This document shows positions 1-6,857 of a stretch of 41,368 nucleotides of DNA, piece by piece. How positions within the stretch are numbered: position 1 is the first letter of the stretch; the number at the start of each line of letters is the position of its first letter. Made by a program: the position numbers and the translations under genes. The stretch is from contig JAUNND010000012.1 in assembly GCA_030531595.1 (NCBI GenBank), positions 1 to 41,368 on the forward strand, given 5' to 3'. The notes below the pieces were generated by a model. It saw only the letters and a program-made list of their open reading frames with translations, did not search any database and had not been told where the DNA came from. The DNA comes from Eubacteriales bacterium (GTDB taxonomy: Bacteria; Bacillota; Clostridia; Oscillospirales; Oscillospiraceae).

Positions 1-19
1 GGAACGGGCGATTATTATA

Positions 20-54
20 ATTTTACTGCGGAAGCGGAGCTTTCACAGTAAAAT
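20..54 (-). terminator. Putative terminator after the PepSY gene
   Basis: A hairpin with outer 9-base arms ATTTTACTG/CAGTAAAAT and partly paired inner arms lies just past the stop of the minus-strand PepSY gene. An A/T-rich tract follows it in the minus direction. It probably ends the regulator-PepSY transcript. Confidence 0.5.
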
Positions 55-66
55 AGACATTTTTAA

Positions 67-360
67 TCAGTTTTCAGTATCAAAAGAGATCACCTGCCCG
101 GTGCAGGCATCTATTGTGCACGTATATACACCGTCGGCGCTCTCCAGAGTGATCCTGTAATACACGGTAAAAAACTCCTGTCCCAGCTCAACATGGGTCT
201 TCAAAATCTCTTCCCCGCTAAGTCCTGTCTGTTTCATGGCGATATTCACCGCATCGGTTCTGCCCATTATATCATCAGGCAGCTTATTTTTACTGATCGC
301 GCCTGCGATGATCACAGCGGCAAGAAAAAGTACGGCAATCACTTTTACGGTATTCTTCAT
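67..360 (-). CDS. Small membrane-anchored PepSY-domain protein
   Basis: 97 residues. Residues 5-22 form a single hydrophobic segment acting as signal or anchor, and the rest resembles one PepSY domain: an 'A...A...G' helix followed by beta strands ending with 'DACTGQVISF', the usual PepSY finish. PepSY domains are extracytoplasmic and are often found with two-component systems or peptidases. I chose the ATG at 360 because AGGA lies about 8 bases upstream and the longer reading frame runs into the response regulator gene. It starts 12 bases after that gene's stop, so the two are probably co-transcribed. The exact ligand or partner cannot be told from sequence. Confidence 0.8.
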   Translation of the reverse strand: MKNTVKVIAVLFLAAVIIAGAISKNKLPDDIMGRTDAVNIAMKQTGLSGEEILKTHVELGQEFFTVYYRITLESADGVYTCTIDACTGQVISFDTEN

Positions 361-371
361 TTTGTTTATCC

Positions 372-959
372 TCACGCAACAACAAATCTGTACCCGAGTC
401 CTCTGACGCTGCGTATGAATTTCGGGTGCTGCGGGTCGTCTTCTATTTTTCGCCGTATTCGGTTTATGTAAACCATAACGGCGTTTTCGTCCGTGATGTA
501 TTCGCCCCATACCATTTCGTATATGAGCGTCTTGGAGAAAATGCGGTTCGGATTGTCCATGAACAGCTTGACGATCGCATTCTCCTTGGAGGTGAGCATG
601 ATCTCTCTGCCGGATTTGTAAAGCCGCAGCATGGAGATATCATATACGAACGGGCCTGCCGCAAGGTTGCCGGGCGTTCTCCTCTCGCGGAAATCCCTGC
701 TGCGGCGGATCAGAGCCTTTATCTTCGCACAGGCGATCGCAGGATCAAGCGGTTCGGTGATACACTCGTCCGCACCGATGTTCAGAGCAGCGAGTATACC
801 GTCCCTGTCTTTTGCACCGCCGAGCATGATCACGGGCGTTAAATCTCCCGCATCTCTGAGTTTTTTCACAAGCTCAAGAGCATCTGTATTCATATCAAGC
901 AAAACGAGGTCGTATCTTCTTTCATTTATCCTGCCTGAAACCTGTCCGCTGCCCGACAC
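372..959 (-). CDS. OmpR/PhoB-type response regulator with degenerate receiver and unclear start
   Basis: 195 residues from a GTG at 959. The C-terminal half is a winged-helix Trans_reg_C domain, ending in the typical 'RSVRGLGYRFVVA'. The N-terminal half is a receiver with the phospho-acceptor-like 'LLDMN'. In-frame codons upstream to about 1055 still encode receiver sequence ('DSVLIADNDRAITDAL', strand 1 and the acidic pair), but no ATG, GTG or TTG precedes them before an in-frame TGA at 1056-1058. The conserved Thr/Ser after strand 4 is Gly ('MLGGAKD') and the conserved Lys of the 'KP' motif is Glu ('TEPLD'), so phosphorylation signalling is probably altered or lost. No histidine kinase is seen in the window. 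A one-base indel, a rare start codon or true truncation are all possible. Confidence 0.8.
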   Translation of the reverse strand: MSGSGQVSGRINERRYDLVLLDMNTDALELVKKLRDAGDLTPVIMLGGAKDRDGILAALNIGADECITEPLDPAIACAKIKALIRRSRDFRERRTPGNLAAGPFVYDISMLRLYKSGREIMLTSKENAIVKLFMDNPNRIFSKTLIYEMVWGEYITDENAVMVYINRIRRKIEDDPQHPKFIRSVRGLGYRFVVA

Positions 960-1148
960 AGTATCGGCTCTTATCCCGTTATCCGCCAGAGCTTTGCAGA
1001 GCGCATCCGTTATGGCTCTGTCATTGTCAGCAATCAGTACCGAGTCCGTTTTATCTCACCGTCCGTCAATTAAATATTACGGCTCACCATAAAATGACCG
1101 TATTTTCATTTCCCGCCCTGTATAATTTCATGCAGGGAGGCGAAATAA

Positions 1149-1688
1149 ATGAAAAAAGCTCTTATTCTTGTTGTCATGCTGTCGCTGATGCTTTGCCTTT
1201 GCACCTGCGGAAAGCCGCCGGAGCCTCCGAGACCCGACTACATAAAAATGATGATCGACGCGGCATATTCCGGTGACCGCGATCTGGGCGGGCGCATCGA
1301 GGCTCTTATGAGCCGCTCTCAGGAAAACGACTCTGCCGTTGATTTCAACGAGCTGTGTACCCTCTCGCGGTTTATGCGCGACGCCTACGGGGATATGCGT
1401 TATACGGACAAGCTGCGGCTTTATGCGGGTGCAGTAGTCCTCAACCGCATGGAAAGCACAGAGTATCCCGACAGCATGAGCGAGGTCATCTCCGGGATGG
1501 GCTATGACACTGAGGAAATAAACTCCGTACAGCCCCGAAAGACCGATATCCGTCTTGCCATGCGCCTTCTGCGCGGAGAAAAAGTGATCGATCCTTCTGT
1601 CGTGATAATATCCGATACCCCTCCCGAAGAGCCTTACGCAACTTTCTGCGACAGTCTCCGCGGAAATGTATATTTCAGCAGGAAGTGA
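1149..1688 (+). CDS. SleB/CwlJ-like (Hydrolase_2) exported protein, probable lipoprotein
   Basis: 179 residues. A hydrophobic signal (residues 3-17) runs into a Cys-rich stretch (C16, C18, C20); the lipobox is not canonical, so lipoprotein status is likely but unproven. Residues about 70-178 match the cell-wall hydrolase SleB/CwlJ pattern: a helix, 'YAGAVVLNRMES..YPDSMSEVI', and a final segment with 'NVYFSRK'. In that family a Glu in the 'AEARGE' helix is catalytic; here the aligned stretch is 'RDAYGDM', with Asp. Family members are spore-cortex or peptidoglycan hydrolases, so this may be a divergent or inactive member. GGGAGG sits about 9 bases before the ATG, and a TATAAT box lies at 1121-1126 with no clear -35. 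Confidence 0.65.
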   Translation: MKKALILVVMLSLMLCLCTCGKPPEPPRPDYIKMMIDAAYSGDRDLGGRIEALMSRSQENDSAVDFNELCTLSRFMRDAYGDMRYTDKLRLYAGAVVLNRMESTEYPDSMSEVISGMGYDTEEINSVQPRKTDIRLAMRLLRGEKVIDPSVVIISDTPPEEPYATFCDSLRGNVYFSRK

Positions 1689-1737
1689 CAGGTACATTAT
1701 ATCCTTTCCGGAGAAAATGCACAAGTGCGCAGACTGC

Positions 1738-1771
1738 AAAAATCCGACATTCCGAGGAATGCCGGATTTTT
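1738..1771. terminator. Bidirectional intrinsic terminator
   Basis: AAAAATCCG / CGGATTTTT arms enclose further pairing (CATTCC/GGAATG with one mismatch). The hairpin sits between the convergent SleB-like gene (plus) and the 44-residue gene (minus) and has A/T runs on both sides, so it can stop transcription both ways. Confidence 0.8.
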
Positions 1772-1816
1772 GTAAAAGAGAGATAGAGAGGAAGAGTGTG
1801 ATAACGGTATCAATGA

Positions 1817-1951
1817 TCAGAGCATGGCGGCCGCCTGTGCTATGCCCTGTGCTGCGCCGTAGGTGTTGACGCTGTAAAACAGGGCGCACGAGCCGAGTAC
1901 CGCAAGGATCATGAAAATTCCGAAGCAGACGATCTTTTTTTCTTTTGCCAT
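1817..1951 (-). CDS. 44-residue single-pass membrane protein
   Basis: A short gene with good support: GGAGG lies 9 bases before its ATG, and the hairpin terminator at 1738-1771 follows it. The peptide begins MAKEKKIVCFGIFMILAVLG, has one hydrophobic segment (about residues 7-26), and ends in a small Ala/Gly-rich tail 'GAAQGIAQAAAML'. I do not recognise a family. Positive residues near the N-terminus suggest the C-terminus faces outward. It is divergent from the HD-domain gene. Small helix-forming membrane proteins of this type can be regulators of membrane enzymes, but nothing here shows the role. Confidence 0.6.
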   Translation of the reverse strand: MAKEKKIVCFGIFMILAVLGSCALFYSVNTYGAAQGIAQAAAML

Positions 1952-2058
1952 TTCTATGCGCCTCCGTATTATTTTTTGATTTACACTTTATATACGAATT
2001 CGGCGGGAAAAAGTTTCCTGTTTCGGAAAAAAATTTTTTCGTAGATCCGGAGGCGGCA

Positions 2059-2087
2059 TTGCGGAATTGCGGAGCTTTGTGTATAAT
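2059..2087 (+). promoter_or_regulatory. Sigma-A-type promoter of the HD-domain gene
   Basis: TTGCGG, 17-base spacer, TATAAT, located 30 bases before the GTG start chosen for the HD-domain gene. Confidence 0.65.
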
Positions 2088-2117
2088 GATCACAGCTTCT
2101 GTAAGGAGGGTATTGCT

Positions 2118-3569
2118 GTGTTTTTACCGGAATATAAGGCATATTATGAAAAGCTTATTCTTCAGTCGGATAAGTTCATCCAGACTCACTGCATGGCGAA
2201 GGGCTCTGTCGAAAAGGTGCTTTCCGGAAAAAAGGATGTGAATTTTCTCAACGATTATCGCTATTATGCCTTTACAAAATGCACAAAAAGCCTTATGGGT
2301 ATCGTAAAGCTCCTCGAAATGGGCAACTACGAGGATGCTCTGATACTGTGCCGCACGATGATGGAGTGCTACCTATCGCAGCGGTATTTTGACGATAAAT
2401 TTGACGACTCCACATTGTATGACATGGTCGTCATTCCGATGGGGCTCAATTCCGGAGTTTTTGTCTTAAAGGACGGCGTCCTCCGGAAAAGAGACGGTGA
2501 GCAGCTCACTTACAATATGCGCAGTCCCGACGATCTGAGTCTCGGAAAAGACAAAAATTATTTTGTGGATATGTACAGATTTCTGTGTGAGATCGCGCAT
2601 TGCAATTTCTCTCAGGCAAGTGCATTTCTTGATGACGGTAATCGCTTTGTCCTCTATACGGAGGTCAACCGGGAAAGCGCCAATCTGTTCCCTCTGTTCG
2701 TGTTTTCAAAGATCTTTGAGAATGTCGTACTTCTTGAGTACGTGCAGTTTGACGATCCGGAGGAAGAAGCGGAGGACGTTGAGCTACTTAAGGATCTGAC
2801 GGTATTCTTGTACGACAGGCTTCACGCCATGTGCGACTCACTGGAGAAAGAGAAAATATCTGTCAATCATTCTCTGCGCGAGACTGCCCGCAACGCGATG
2901 AATTCCCTCAAGGAGCAGCTGGGGCGCGTCGACAAAGCCTTTGTTTCGGCACTGGCAAAGCAGTACGAAAAAACGCCGTTGGAAAAAACGATGATCCCGG
3001 CGCTTCTCACATCGGATAAGCCTTCGGAGTTTTTTGAGGAGCTGAGGCAAAACCGCAAGTTCAGCGCCAGATTTCCGGAGCTTGCCGCGCTTATCGGTGT
3101 TGAGCAAAATCCTGCGTACCATTCCGAAGGTGACGTATGGACGCACACCATGCAAGCTCTTGACCGGGCGGCAAAATTTCGGGACAGGGTCTCCGACCCT
3201 TATGCTTTTATGCTGCTTGTTCTGACCCATGATTTCGGAAAGAGTCTGTGCACCAAAGCCGATGAAAACGGCGTGATCCGTTCCGTCGGTCATGAGACGG
3301 CGGGCGTACAGCCGGCTGCGAAATTCCTCAAGCGCGTCACGAATAATGACAGGATAAAGGAATATGTGCTTGAAATGCTGCCTCTGCACATGAAGCCCAT
3401 TCTCTATGCCGCAGACCGCTCAAGGCAGAGCGCGACTGACGGGCTGTTTGCTTCCGTGAAGCATCCCGCGGATCTGATTTATATGGCAAAGGCGGATAAA
3501 GAGCTCTCCGAAGAGGATGAAGCCTTCCTGTGGGACAGATACGGTCTGTACATGAAAACCGTCAGGTAA
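2118..3569 (+). CDS. HD-domain phosphohydrolase with DUF5677-like N-terminal half
   Basis: 483 residues from GTG 2118, preceded by AAGGAGG at 8 bases. An upstream TTG at 2067 is possible but overlaps the promoter. The first half (about 30-220) is helical and resembles DUF5677-type proteins ('LLEMGNYEDALILCRTMMECYLSQRYF'). The second half carries an HD-domain set of metal ligands: 'DVWTHTMQAL', 'LTHDFGK' and 'GHETAG'. The sequence leading into it ('GVEQNPAYHSEGDVWTHT') is like the HD domain attached to bacterial tRNA nucleotidyltransferases (2',3'-cyclic phosphodiesterase/phosphatase activity), but no nucleotidyltransferase domain is present. The gene is monocistronic, with its own promoter and terminator. 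The substrate is unknown. Confidence 0.75.
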   Translation: MFLPEYKAYYEKLILQSDKFIQTHCMAKGSVEKVLSGKKDVNFLNDYRYYAFTKCTKSLMGIVKLLEMGNYEDALILCRTMMECYLSQRYFDDKFDDSTLYDMVVIPMGLNSGVFVLKDGVLRKRDGEQLTYNMRSPDDLSLGKDKNYFVDMYRFLCEIAHCNFSQASAFLDDGNRFVLYTEVNRESANLFPLFVFSKIFENVVLLEYVQFDDPEEEAEDVELLKDLTVFLYDRLHAMCDSLEKEKISVNHSLRETARNAMNSLKEQLGRVDKAFVSALAKQYEKTPLEKTMIPALLTSDKPSEFFEELRQNRKFSARFPELAALIGVEQNPAYHSEGDVWTHTMQALDRAAKFRDRVSDPYAFMLLVLTHDFGKSLCTKADENGVIRSVGHETAGVQPAAKFLKRVTNNDRIKEYVLEMLPLHMKPILYAADRSRQSATDGLFASVKHPADLIYMAKADKELSEEDEAFLWDRYGLYMKTVR

Positions 3570-3597
3570 AGCAGACTGTAAAAGAAGTTGTGTATAA

Positions 3598-3642
3598 AAT
3601 CAGCACTCTCCGATGCAAAAAACCGGAGAGTGCTGATTTTTT
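3598..3642 (+). terminator. Terminator of the HD-domain gene
   Basis: Arms ATCAGCACTCTCCG and CGGAGAGTGCTGAT flank a loop of about 10 bases and are followed by T6. The right arm and T-run are near-identical to the terminator region at 4082-4100 (see the direct repeat). Confidence 0.85.
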
Positions 3643-3675
3643 ACCTTACCATACCGACGATGAGGGTTTTTTGAC
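3625..3675. repeat. Left copy of direct repeat flanking cassette 1 (degenerate korC 3' end)
   Basis: GAGAGTGCTGATTTTTT followed by CCATACCGACGATGAGGG and TTTTTTG is repeated at 4084-4144 as GAGAGTGCTGATTTTTT, then CCATACCGGCGATGAGGG and CTTTTTTG. The right copy is the real 3' end of korC plus its terminator. The left copy is shortened and frameshifted, so it is a non-coding relic of that gene end on the other side of the peptide cassette. Confidence 0.7.
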
Positions 3676-3696
3676 AGTCGGAAAATGGATTTTGAG

Positions 3697-3725
3697 TTGA
3701 CATAACATGAAATGAATGGTAGAAT
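3697..3725 (+). promoter_or_regulatory. Sense promoter of cassette 1
   Basis: TTGACA, 17-base spacer, TAGAAT. It is closely similar in sequence and spacing to the sense promoter of cassette 3 (30846-30874), including the bases that follow the -10 box. Confidence 0.8.
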
Positions 3726-3728
3726 AAT

Positions 3729-3855
3729 CCCGACTTCACTCGAAGTCGGGCGCTGCGATAACGGTAGGCGGTCTGTCCCTCTGACTCAGAGGGCACTTCT
3801 TACCCTCTGAGTATTGTTTTTTCCTTTGCGCAATACATACGAGGAGGGCTGCGAT
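3729..3855 (+). promoter_or_regulatory. Structured leader of cassette 1 (5' hairpin and attenuator-like hairpins)
   Basis: A 9-bp stem with a 4-base loop (CCCGACTTC/GAAGTCGGG, 3729-3750) overlaps the expected transcript start and is identical in cassette 3. Downstream, CAGAGGG (3787-3793) can pair either back with CCCTCTG (3777-3783) or forward with CCCTCTGAG. The forward pairing makes a 10-bp stem (3784-3812) followed within 5 bases by T6, which looks like an intrinsic terminator ahead of the peptide gene. The ribosome binding site GAGGAGG lies at 3841-3847. Confidence 0.55.
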
Positions 3856-3939
3856 ATGACAACGATGGAAATATTAACTTTCTGCCTTGTGCTTATCAGT
3901 TTTGCCAGTCTGATTATTCAGATATGCAAAAAGAAGTAA
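3856..3939 (+). CDS. 27-residue holin-like (putative type I toxin) peptide
   Basis: The peptide starts MTTMEILTFCLVLISFASLI and ends with QICKKK: a short N-terminal polar segment, one transmembrane helix and a basic tail. This is the shape of the 'putative holin-like toxin' family of Firmicutes, whose members include or resemble type I toxins that act on the membrane and are repressed by antisense RNA. GAGGAGG lies 8 bases before the ATG. A strong convergent promoter at 4026-4054 would produce an RNA antisense to the 3' end of this gene, as expected for a type I toxin-antitoxin pair. Toxicity itself is inferred. Confidence 0.7.
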   Translation: MTTMEILTFCLVLISFASLIIQICKKK

Positions 3940-4019
3940 CCGCCATTCCTGTCCCAAAAGGCTGACGGCTACTTCGTTGACCATTGAGGGCTGACCGTCT
4001 ATCGGCAGCGCCTTTATCT
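3933..4019 (-). ncRNA. Predicted antisense RNA of cassette 1
   Basis: A transcript from the 4026-4054 promoter would start near 4019 and run leftwards into the hairpin GAAGTAACCG/CGGCTACTTC (3933-3975), which contains the peptide's stop codon. Its first bases (AAAGGCGCTGCCGATAGACGG) echo those of the cassette 3 antisense RNA (AAAGGCGATACCGATAAGCGG). The exact ends are not known and no strong U-tract is visible. Confidence 0.5.
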
Positions 4020-4025
4020 ATGCCT

Positions 4026-4054
4026 ATTATATGCAGAAAGCAAGCCAAAGTCAA
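4026..4054 (-). promoter_or_regulatory. Antisense promoter of cassette 1
   Basis: On the minus strand TTGACT, 17-base spacer, TATAAT. It faces the peptide gene and has no minus-strand ORF behind it. Confidence 0.8.
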
Positions 4055-4057
4055 GCA

Positions 4058-4100
4058 TTTTAAAACAGCACCCTCTGAAAACAGAGAGTGCTGATTTTTT
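4058..4100. terminator. Terminator of the kor operon (also usable from the plus strand)
   Basis: AGCACCCTCTG (4067-4077) pairs with CAGAGAGTGCT (4082-4092). On the minus strand a GTTTTAAAA tract follows it, just past the korC stop; on the plus strand T6 follows. Confidence 0.8.
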
Positions 4101-4104
4101 ATCT

Positions 4105-4641
4105 TTACTTTGCCGCTTCCATACCGGCGATGAGGGCTTTTTTGTTGCCCTCAAGGAACTTTGCCTTGCGCTCGCCAAGCTCAATTCTGATCGCCTCGGT
4201 CATCATATCGACGGAGACGATGGGCTCTTTTTCAAGCAGAGCACCGAGAATAGCCACGTTTGCGCCCTTGGGATTGCCGACTTCCTCGGCGAGCTTCATT
4301 GCATCGCAGTAGACGACGGTGATGTCGTCACGGGTGGACTTGCGCTCGATGATGGAGCTGTTGATAACGAGAGTGCCGCCGGGCTTTACATGGGACTCGA
4401 ACTTATCCAGAGAGGGCAGGTTCATAGCCACGATGCAGTCAGCCATGTCTACCAGCGGGGAGGCGACTTCCTCGTCGCTGACGATAACGGAACAGTTGGC
4501 GGTGCCGCCGCGCATTTCGGGGCCGTAGGAGGGCAACCATGAAACGTGCTTGCCGTCGAGCATACAAGCCATAGCCATGAATTTACCGATCAGCAGCATA
4601 CCCTGACCGCCGAAGCCTGCAAATATAAATTCCTTAGTCAT
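4105..4641 (-). CDS. korC: 2-oxoacid:ferredoxin oxidoreductase, gamma subunit
   Basis: 178 residues, the full length for this subunit. It begins 'KEFIFAGFGGQGMLLIGKFMA', the glycine-rich signature of the gamma domain of pyruvate/2-oxoacid:ferredoxin oxidoreductases, and has 'SYGPEMRGGTANCSVIVSDEEVASP', also typical. The subunit helps bind the CoA substrate in the cytoplasmic complex that oxidatively decarboxylates 2-oxoacids to acyl-CoA and reduces ferredoxin. It starts 2 bases after the beta-subunit stop and is the last gene of the operon. Whether the substrate is 2-oxoglutarate or a branched-chain 2-oxoacid cannot be decided here. A relic of its 3' end is found at 3625-3675. Confidence 0.9.
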   Translation of the reverse strand: MTKEFIFAGFGGQGMLLIGKFMAMACMLDGKHVSWLPSYGPEMRGGTANCSVIVSDEEVASPLVDMADCIVAMNLPSLDKFESHVKPGGTLVINSSIIERKSTRDDITVVYCDAMKLAEEVGNPKGANVAILGALLEKEPIVSVDMMTEAIRIELGERKAKFLEGNKKALIAGMEAAK

Positions 4642-4643
4642 GC

Positions 4644-5387
4644 TTACTTTGCCTCCTTGTCTTTGTATACGCCAAGGGGATAGTACGGGATCATGTTTTC
4701 TTCAAGCCATTTGAGAGCTTCAACAGGGCTGAGACCCCAGTTGGTGGGGCAGGTGGACAGGACCTCGATCATGCAGAAGCCCTTGCCTTCCATCTGATAC
4801 TGCATAGCCTTCTTGATAGCCTTCTTGGTCTTGATGATGTTTGCGTTGTTGTTGACGGCGCAGCGCTCGATGTAGTAGGAGCCGGGCACCTGTGCAAGCA
4901 TCTCGCTCATCTTGATGGGTGCGCCGCACCATGCCTCGTCACGACCCTTGGGGGAGGTAGTGGTCTTCTGACCTACGAGAGAGGTAGGCGCCATCTGACC
5001 TCCGGTCATGCCGTAAATGGCGTTGTTGACGAAAATGGTGCAGATCTTTTCACCGCGGTGTGCGGCGTGAACTATCTCTGCGGTACCGATGGACGCAAGG
5101 TCGCCGTCGCCCTGATAGGTGAATACCAGAGAATCGGGCTTTGCACGCTTGATGCCGGTTGCGACTGCGGGGGCGCGGCCGTGAGCGGCTTCGACCATAT
5201 CTACATTGAAGTAATCATAAGCGAAAACAGAGCAGCCGACAGGAGCAACGCCGACGATGTTGCCGCCCATGCCGGATTCTTCAAGGCACTCGGCAACAAG
5301 GCGGTGGATAATGCCGTGGTTGCAGCCCGGGCAGTAATGGAACTGCTTATCGGTGAGATAAGGGGTCTTTTCAAATACTACTGACAT
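4644..5387 (-). CDS. korB: 2-oxoacid:ferredoxin oxidoreductase, beta (TPP-binding) subunit
   Basis: 247 residues. 'CPGCNHG' (C19, C22) near the N-terminus and the thiamine pyrophosphate motif 'GDGDLASIG' with 'NN' (residues 93-122) identify the catalytic TPP subunit of the four-subunit 2-oxoacid:ferredoxin oxidoreductases. It ends with the family's 'STCPTNWG' segment. The ATG directly follows the alpha-subunit TAA with no gap, so translation is likely coupled. Such enzymes are inactivated by oxygen and are typical of strict anaerobes. Confidence 0.92.
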   Translation of the reverse strand: MSVVFEKTPYLTDKQFHYCPGCNHGIIHRLVAECLEESGMGGNIVGVAPVGCSVFAYDYFNVDMVEAAHGRAPAVATGIKRAKPDSLVFTYQGDGDLASIGTAEIVHAAHRGEKICTIFVNNAIYGMTGGQMAPTSLVGQKTTTSPKGRDEAWCGAPIKMSEMLAQVPGSYYIERCAVNNNANIIKTKKAIKKAMQYQMEGKGFCMIEVLSTCPTNWGLSPVEALKWLEENMIPYYPLGVYKDKEAK

Positions 5388-6461
5388 TTACATACCCTCC
5401 TTAATTTTGAGGATCGCCTCTTTGATTTCGTCTGTGGTGGGCATCTGGCTTCCGCAGTGGCCGAAGTAGTGTACGGGAACCTTGTCGCCGAGTGCGAGCT
5501 GAACGTCCAGCTTCATCTGACCTTCATTTGCCTCAACATCAAGAATTGCCTTTGCGCCCTTTGCAGCGTCAAGAAGCTGAGCATAGGGGAAGGGCCATAC
5601 GGTGATGGGGCGGAACAGACCGACCTTCAGACCCTGTGCGCGGAGGTCGTTGATAGCGGACTTTGCAATTCTTGCAACGGTACCGAAAGCGGTGATAACG
5701 ATGTCTGCGTCCTCGGTCTTGTAGGTCTCGAACATGACCTCGTTTTTCTCTATCTCGCGGTAGATAGCCTGCAGCTCGTTGTTGTGAACAGTCAGCTCCT
5801 CGGTGTTGATGTACAGGGAGTTGATAACGGCTCTCTTTTTGGGATCGTCTCCGGGCTTGAAGCCGGTGCACGCCCAGGGCTTCTTTTCGGGGTCGACCTT
5901 GTATTCTACCATTTCGGGCATTTCGACCGGCTCCATCATCTGAGCCATAATGCCGTCCGCGAGGAACAGAACGGGAACTCTGTACTGCTCTGCCTTGTCA
6001 AAGGCGAAGGAGAAGATGTCGATAGCTTCCTGAATGGAGGCGGGAGCGTAGGTCAGCAGGTGATAGTCGCCGTTGCCGCCGCCCTTGGTCGCCTGAGAGT
6101 AGTCGCCCTGAGACGCCTGAATGGAGCCGAGACCGGGACCGCCGCGCATGACGTTAAGGATGACGCAGGGAAGCTGTGCGCCGGCGCAGTAGGATATACC
6201 CTCCTGCTTGAGGGAAACTCCGGGGCTGGAGGAGGAGGTGATAACGCGTGCGCCCGTGGAGGCCGCGCCGTACACCATGTTAATTGCCGCGACTTCACTT
6301 TCAGCCTGAAGGAAGCAGCCGCCTACCTCGGGCATACGTGCGGACATATATTCGGGGATCTCGGTCTGCGGGGTGATAGGATAGCCGAAGAAGAAACGTG
6401 CTCCGGCGCGAATGGCGGCCTCGGCGATAGCCTCGCTGCCCTTCATAAGAGTCAATGCCAT
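5388..6461 (-). CDS. korA: 2-oxoacid:ferredoxin oxidoreductase, alpha subunit (KorA/VorB type)
   Basis: 357 residues from the ATG at 6461, preceded by AAGGAGG; a longer open frame to 6656 only overlaps the ferredoxin gene. It contains 'GYPITPQTEIPEY' (the alpha-subunit substrate/TPP-contact signature), 'SSSSPGVSLKQEGI', 'RGGPGLGSIQ.SQGDY' and the C-terminal domain 'ITAFGTVARIAKSAI'. Together with the beta, gamma and ferredoxin-like subunits it forms the complex that converts a 2-oxoacid and CoA to acyl-CoA and CO2 while reducing ferredoxin. Homologues are named either KorA or VorB; the specificity is not resolved by sequence inspection. Confidence 0.9.
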   Translation of the reverse strand: MALTLMKGSEAIAEAAIRAGARFFFGYPITPQTEIPEYMSARMPEVGGCFLQAESEVAAINMVYGAASTGARVITSSSSPGVSLKQEGISYCAGAQLPCVILNVMRGGPGLGSIQASQGDYSQATKGGGNGDYHLLTYAPASIQEAIDIFSFAFDKAEQYRVPVLFLADGIMAQMMEPVEMPEMVEYKVDPEKKPWACTGFKPGDDPKKRAVINSLYINTEELTVHNNELQAIYREIEKNEVMFETYKTEDADIVITAFGTVARIAKSAINDLRAQGLKVGLFRPITVWPFPYAQLLDAAKGAKAILDVEANEGQMKLDVQLALGDKVPVHYFGHCGSQMPTTDEIKEAILKIKEGM

Positions 6462-6475
6462 ATTTTCTTTCCTCC

Positions 6476-6685
6476 TTAATCCTTCTCGATCCTGATCGCC
6501 ACATCCGGGCAGGTGCGGGCGCAGGATGCGCAGCCTATACAGGCTTCCTGATCGACTACCGACGCGGGATGATAGCCTTTTGCGTTGAGCTTTGCTTTGG
6601 AAAGGGCGAGAACCTGCTTGGGGCACGCTCTGACACACAGACCGCAGCCCTTGCAAAGTACCTCATTGACGGTTACCTTTACCAT
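6476..6685 (-). CDS. korD: 2-oxoacid:ferredoxin oxidoreductase, delta (2x[4Fe-4S] ferredoxin) subunit
   Basis: 69 residues with two complete CxxCxxCxxxCP clusters (C11, C14, C17, C21 and C49, C52, C55, C59), a dicluster ferredoxin fold. It is the first gene of the kor operon, 14 bases before the alpha subunit, and would carry electrons from the TPP site to external ferredoxin. GAGG lies about 8 bases before the ATG. Confidence 0.9.
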   Translation of the reverse strand: MVKVTVNEVLCKGCGLCVRACPKQVLALSKAKLNAKGYHPASVVDQEACIGCASCARTCPDVAIRIEKD

Positions 6686-6760
6686 GATACTACCTCGTTT
6701 CTATTAATACTAAAGTCTTGCTCTATTTAATAAACCGCACATTGCGGGAGTAAACTTTTT

Positions 6761-6847
6761 AAATCGTAGGGCGGGGGCTCTGCTCCCGCCGTAACCTGAG
6801 TTGATTTCCGACGTAACGGCGGGAGCAGAGCCCCCGCCCTACGATTT
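6761..6847. repeat. REP-like palindrome, copy 1 (32-bp perfect inverted repeat)
   Basis: The arms at 6761-6792 and 6816-6847 are perfect inverted copies built on the core GGGCGGGGGCTCTGCTCCC, with a 23-base loop. The element fills the gap between the ATPase stop and the kor operon and is related to the elements at 21005-21089 and 15647-15726. It could terminate the ATPase transcript. No ORF is present. Confidence 0.85.
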
Positions 6848-6857
6848 GAAGAACATA

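Noticed and set aside
3625-4144. CRISPR-like array suggested by repeated blocks near cassette 1
   Set aside because: Only two imperfect copies at irregular spacing, explained by duplication of the korC end; no cas genes in the window.
6461-6656. N-terminal extension of the korA frame
   Set aside because: It overlaps the ferredoxin gene in another frame; the ATG at 6461 has AAGGAGG and matches the family start.
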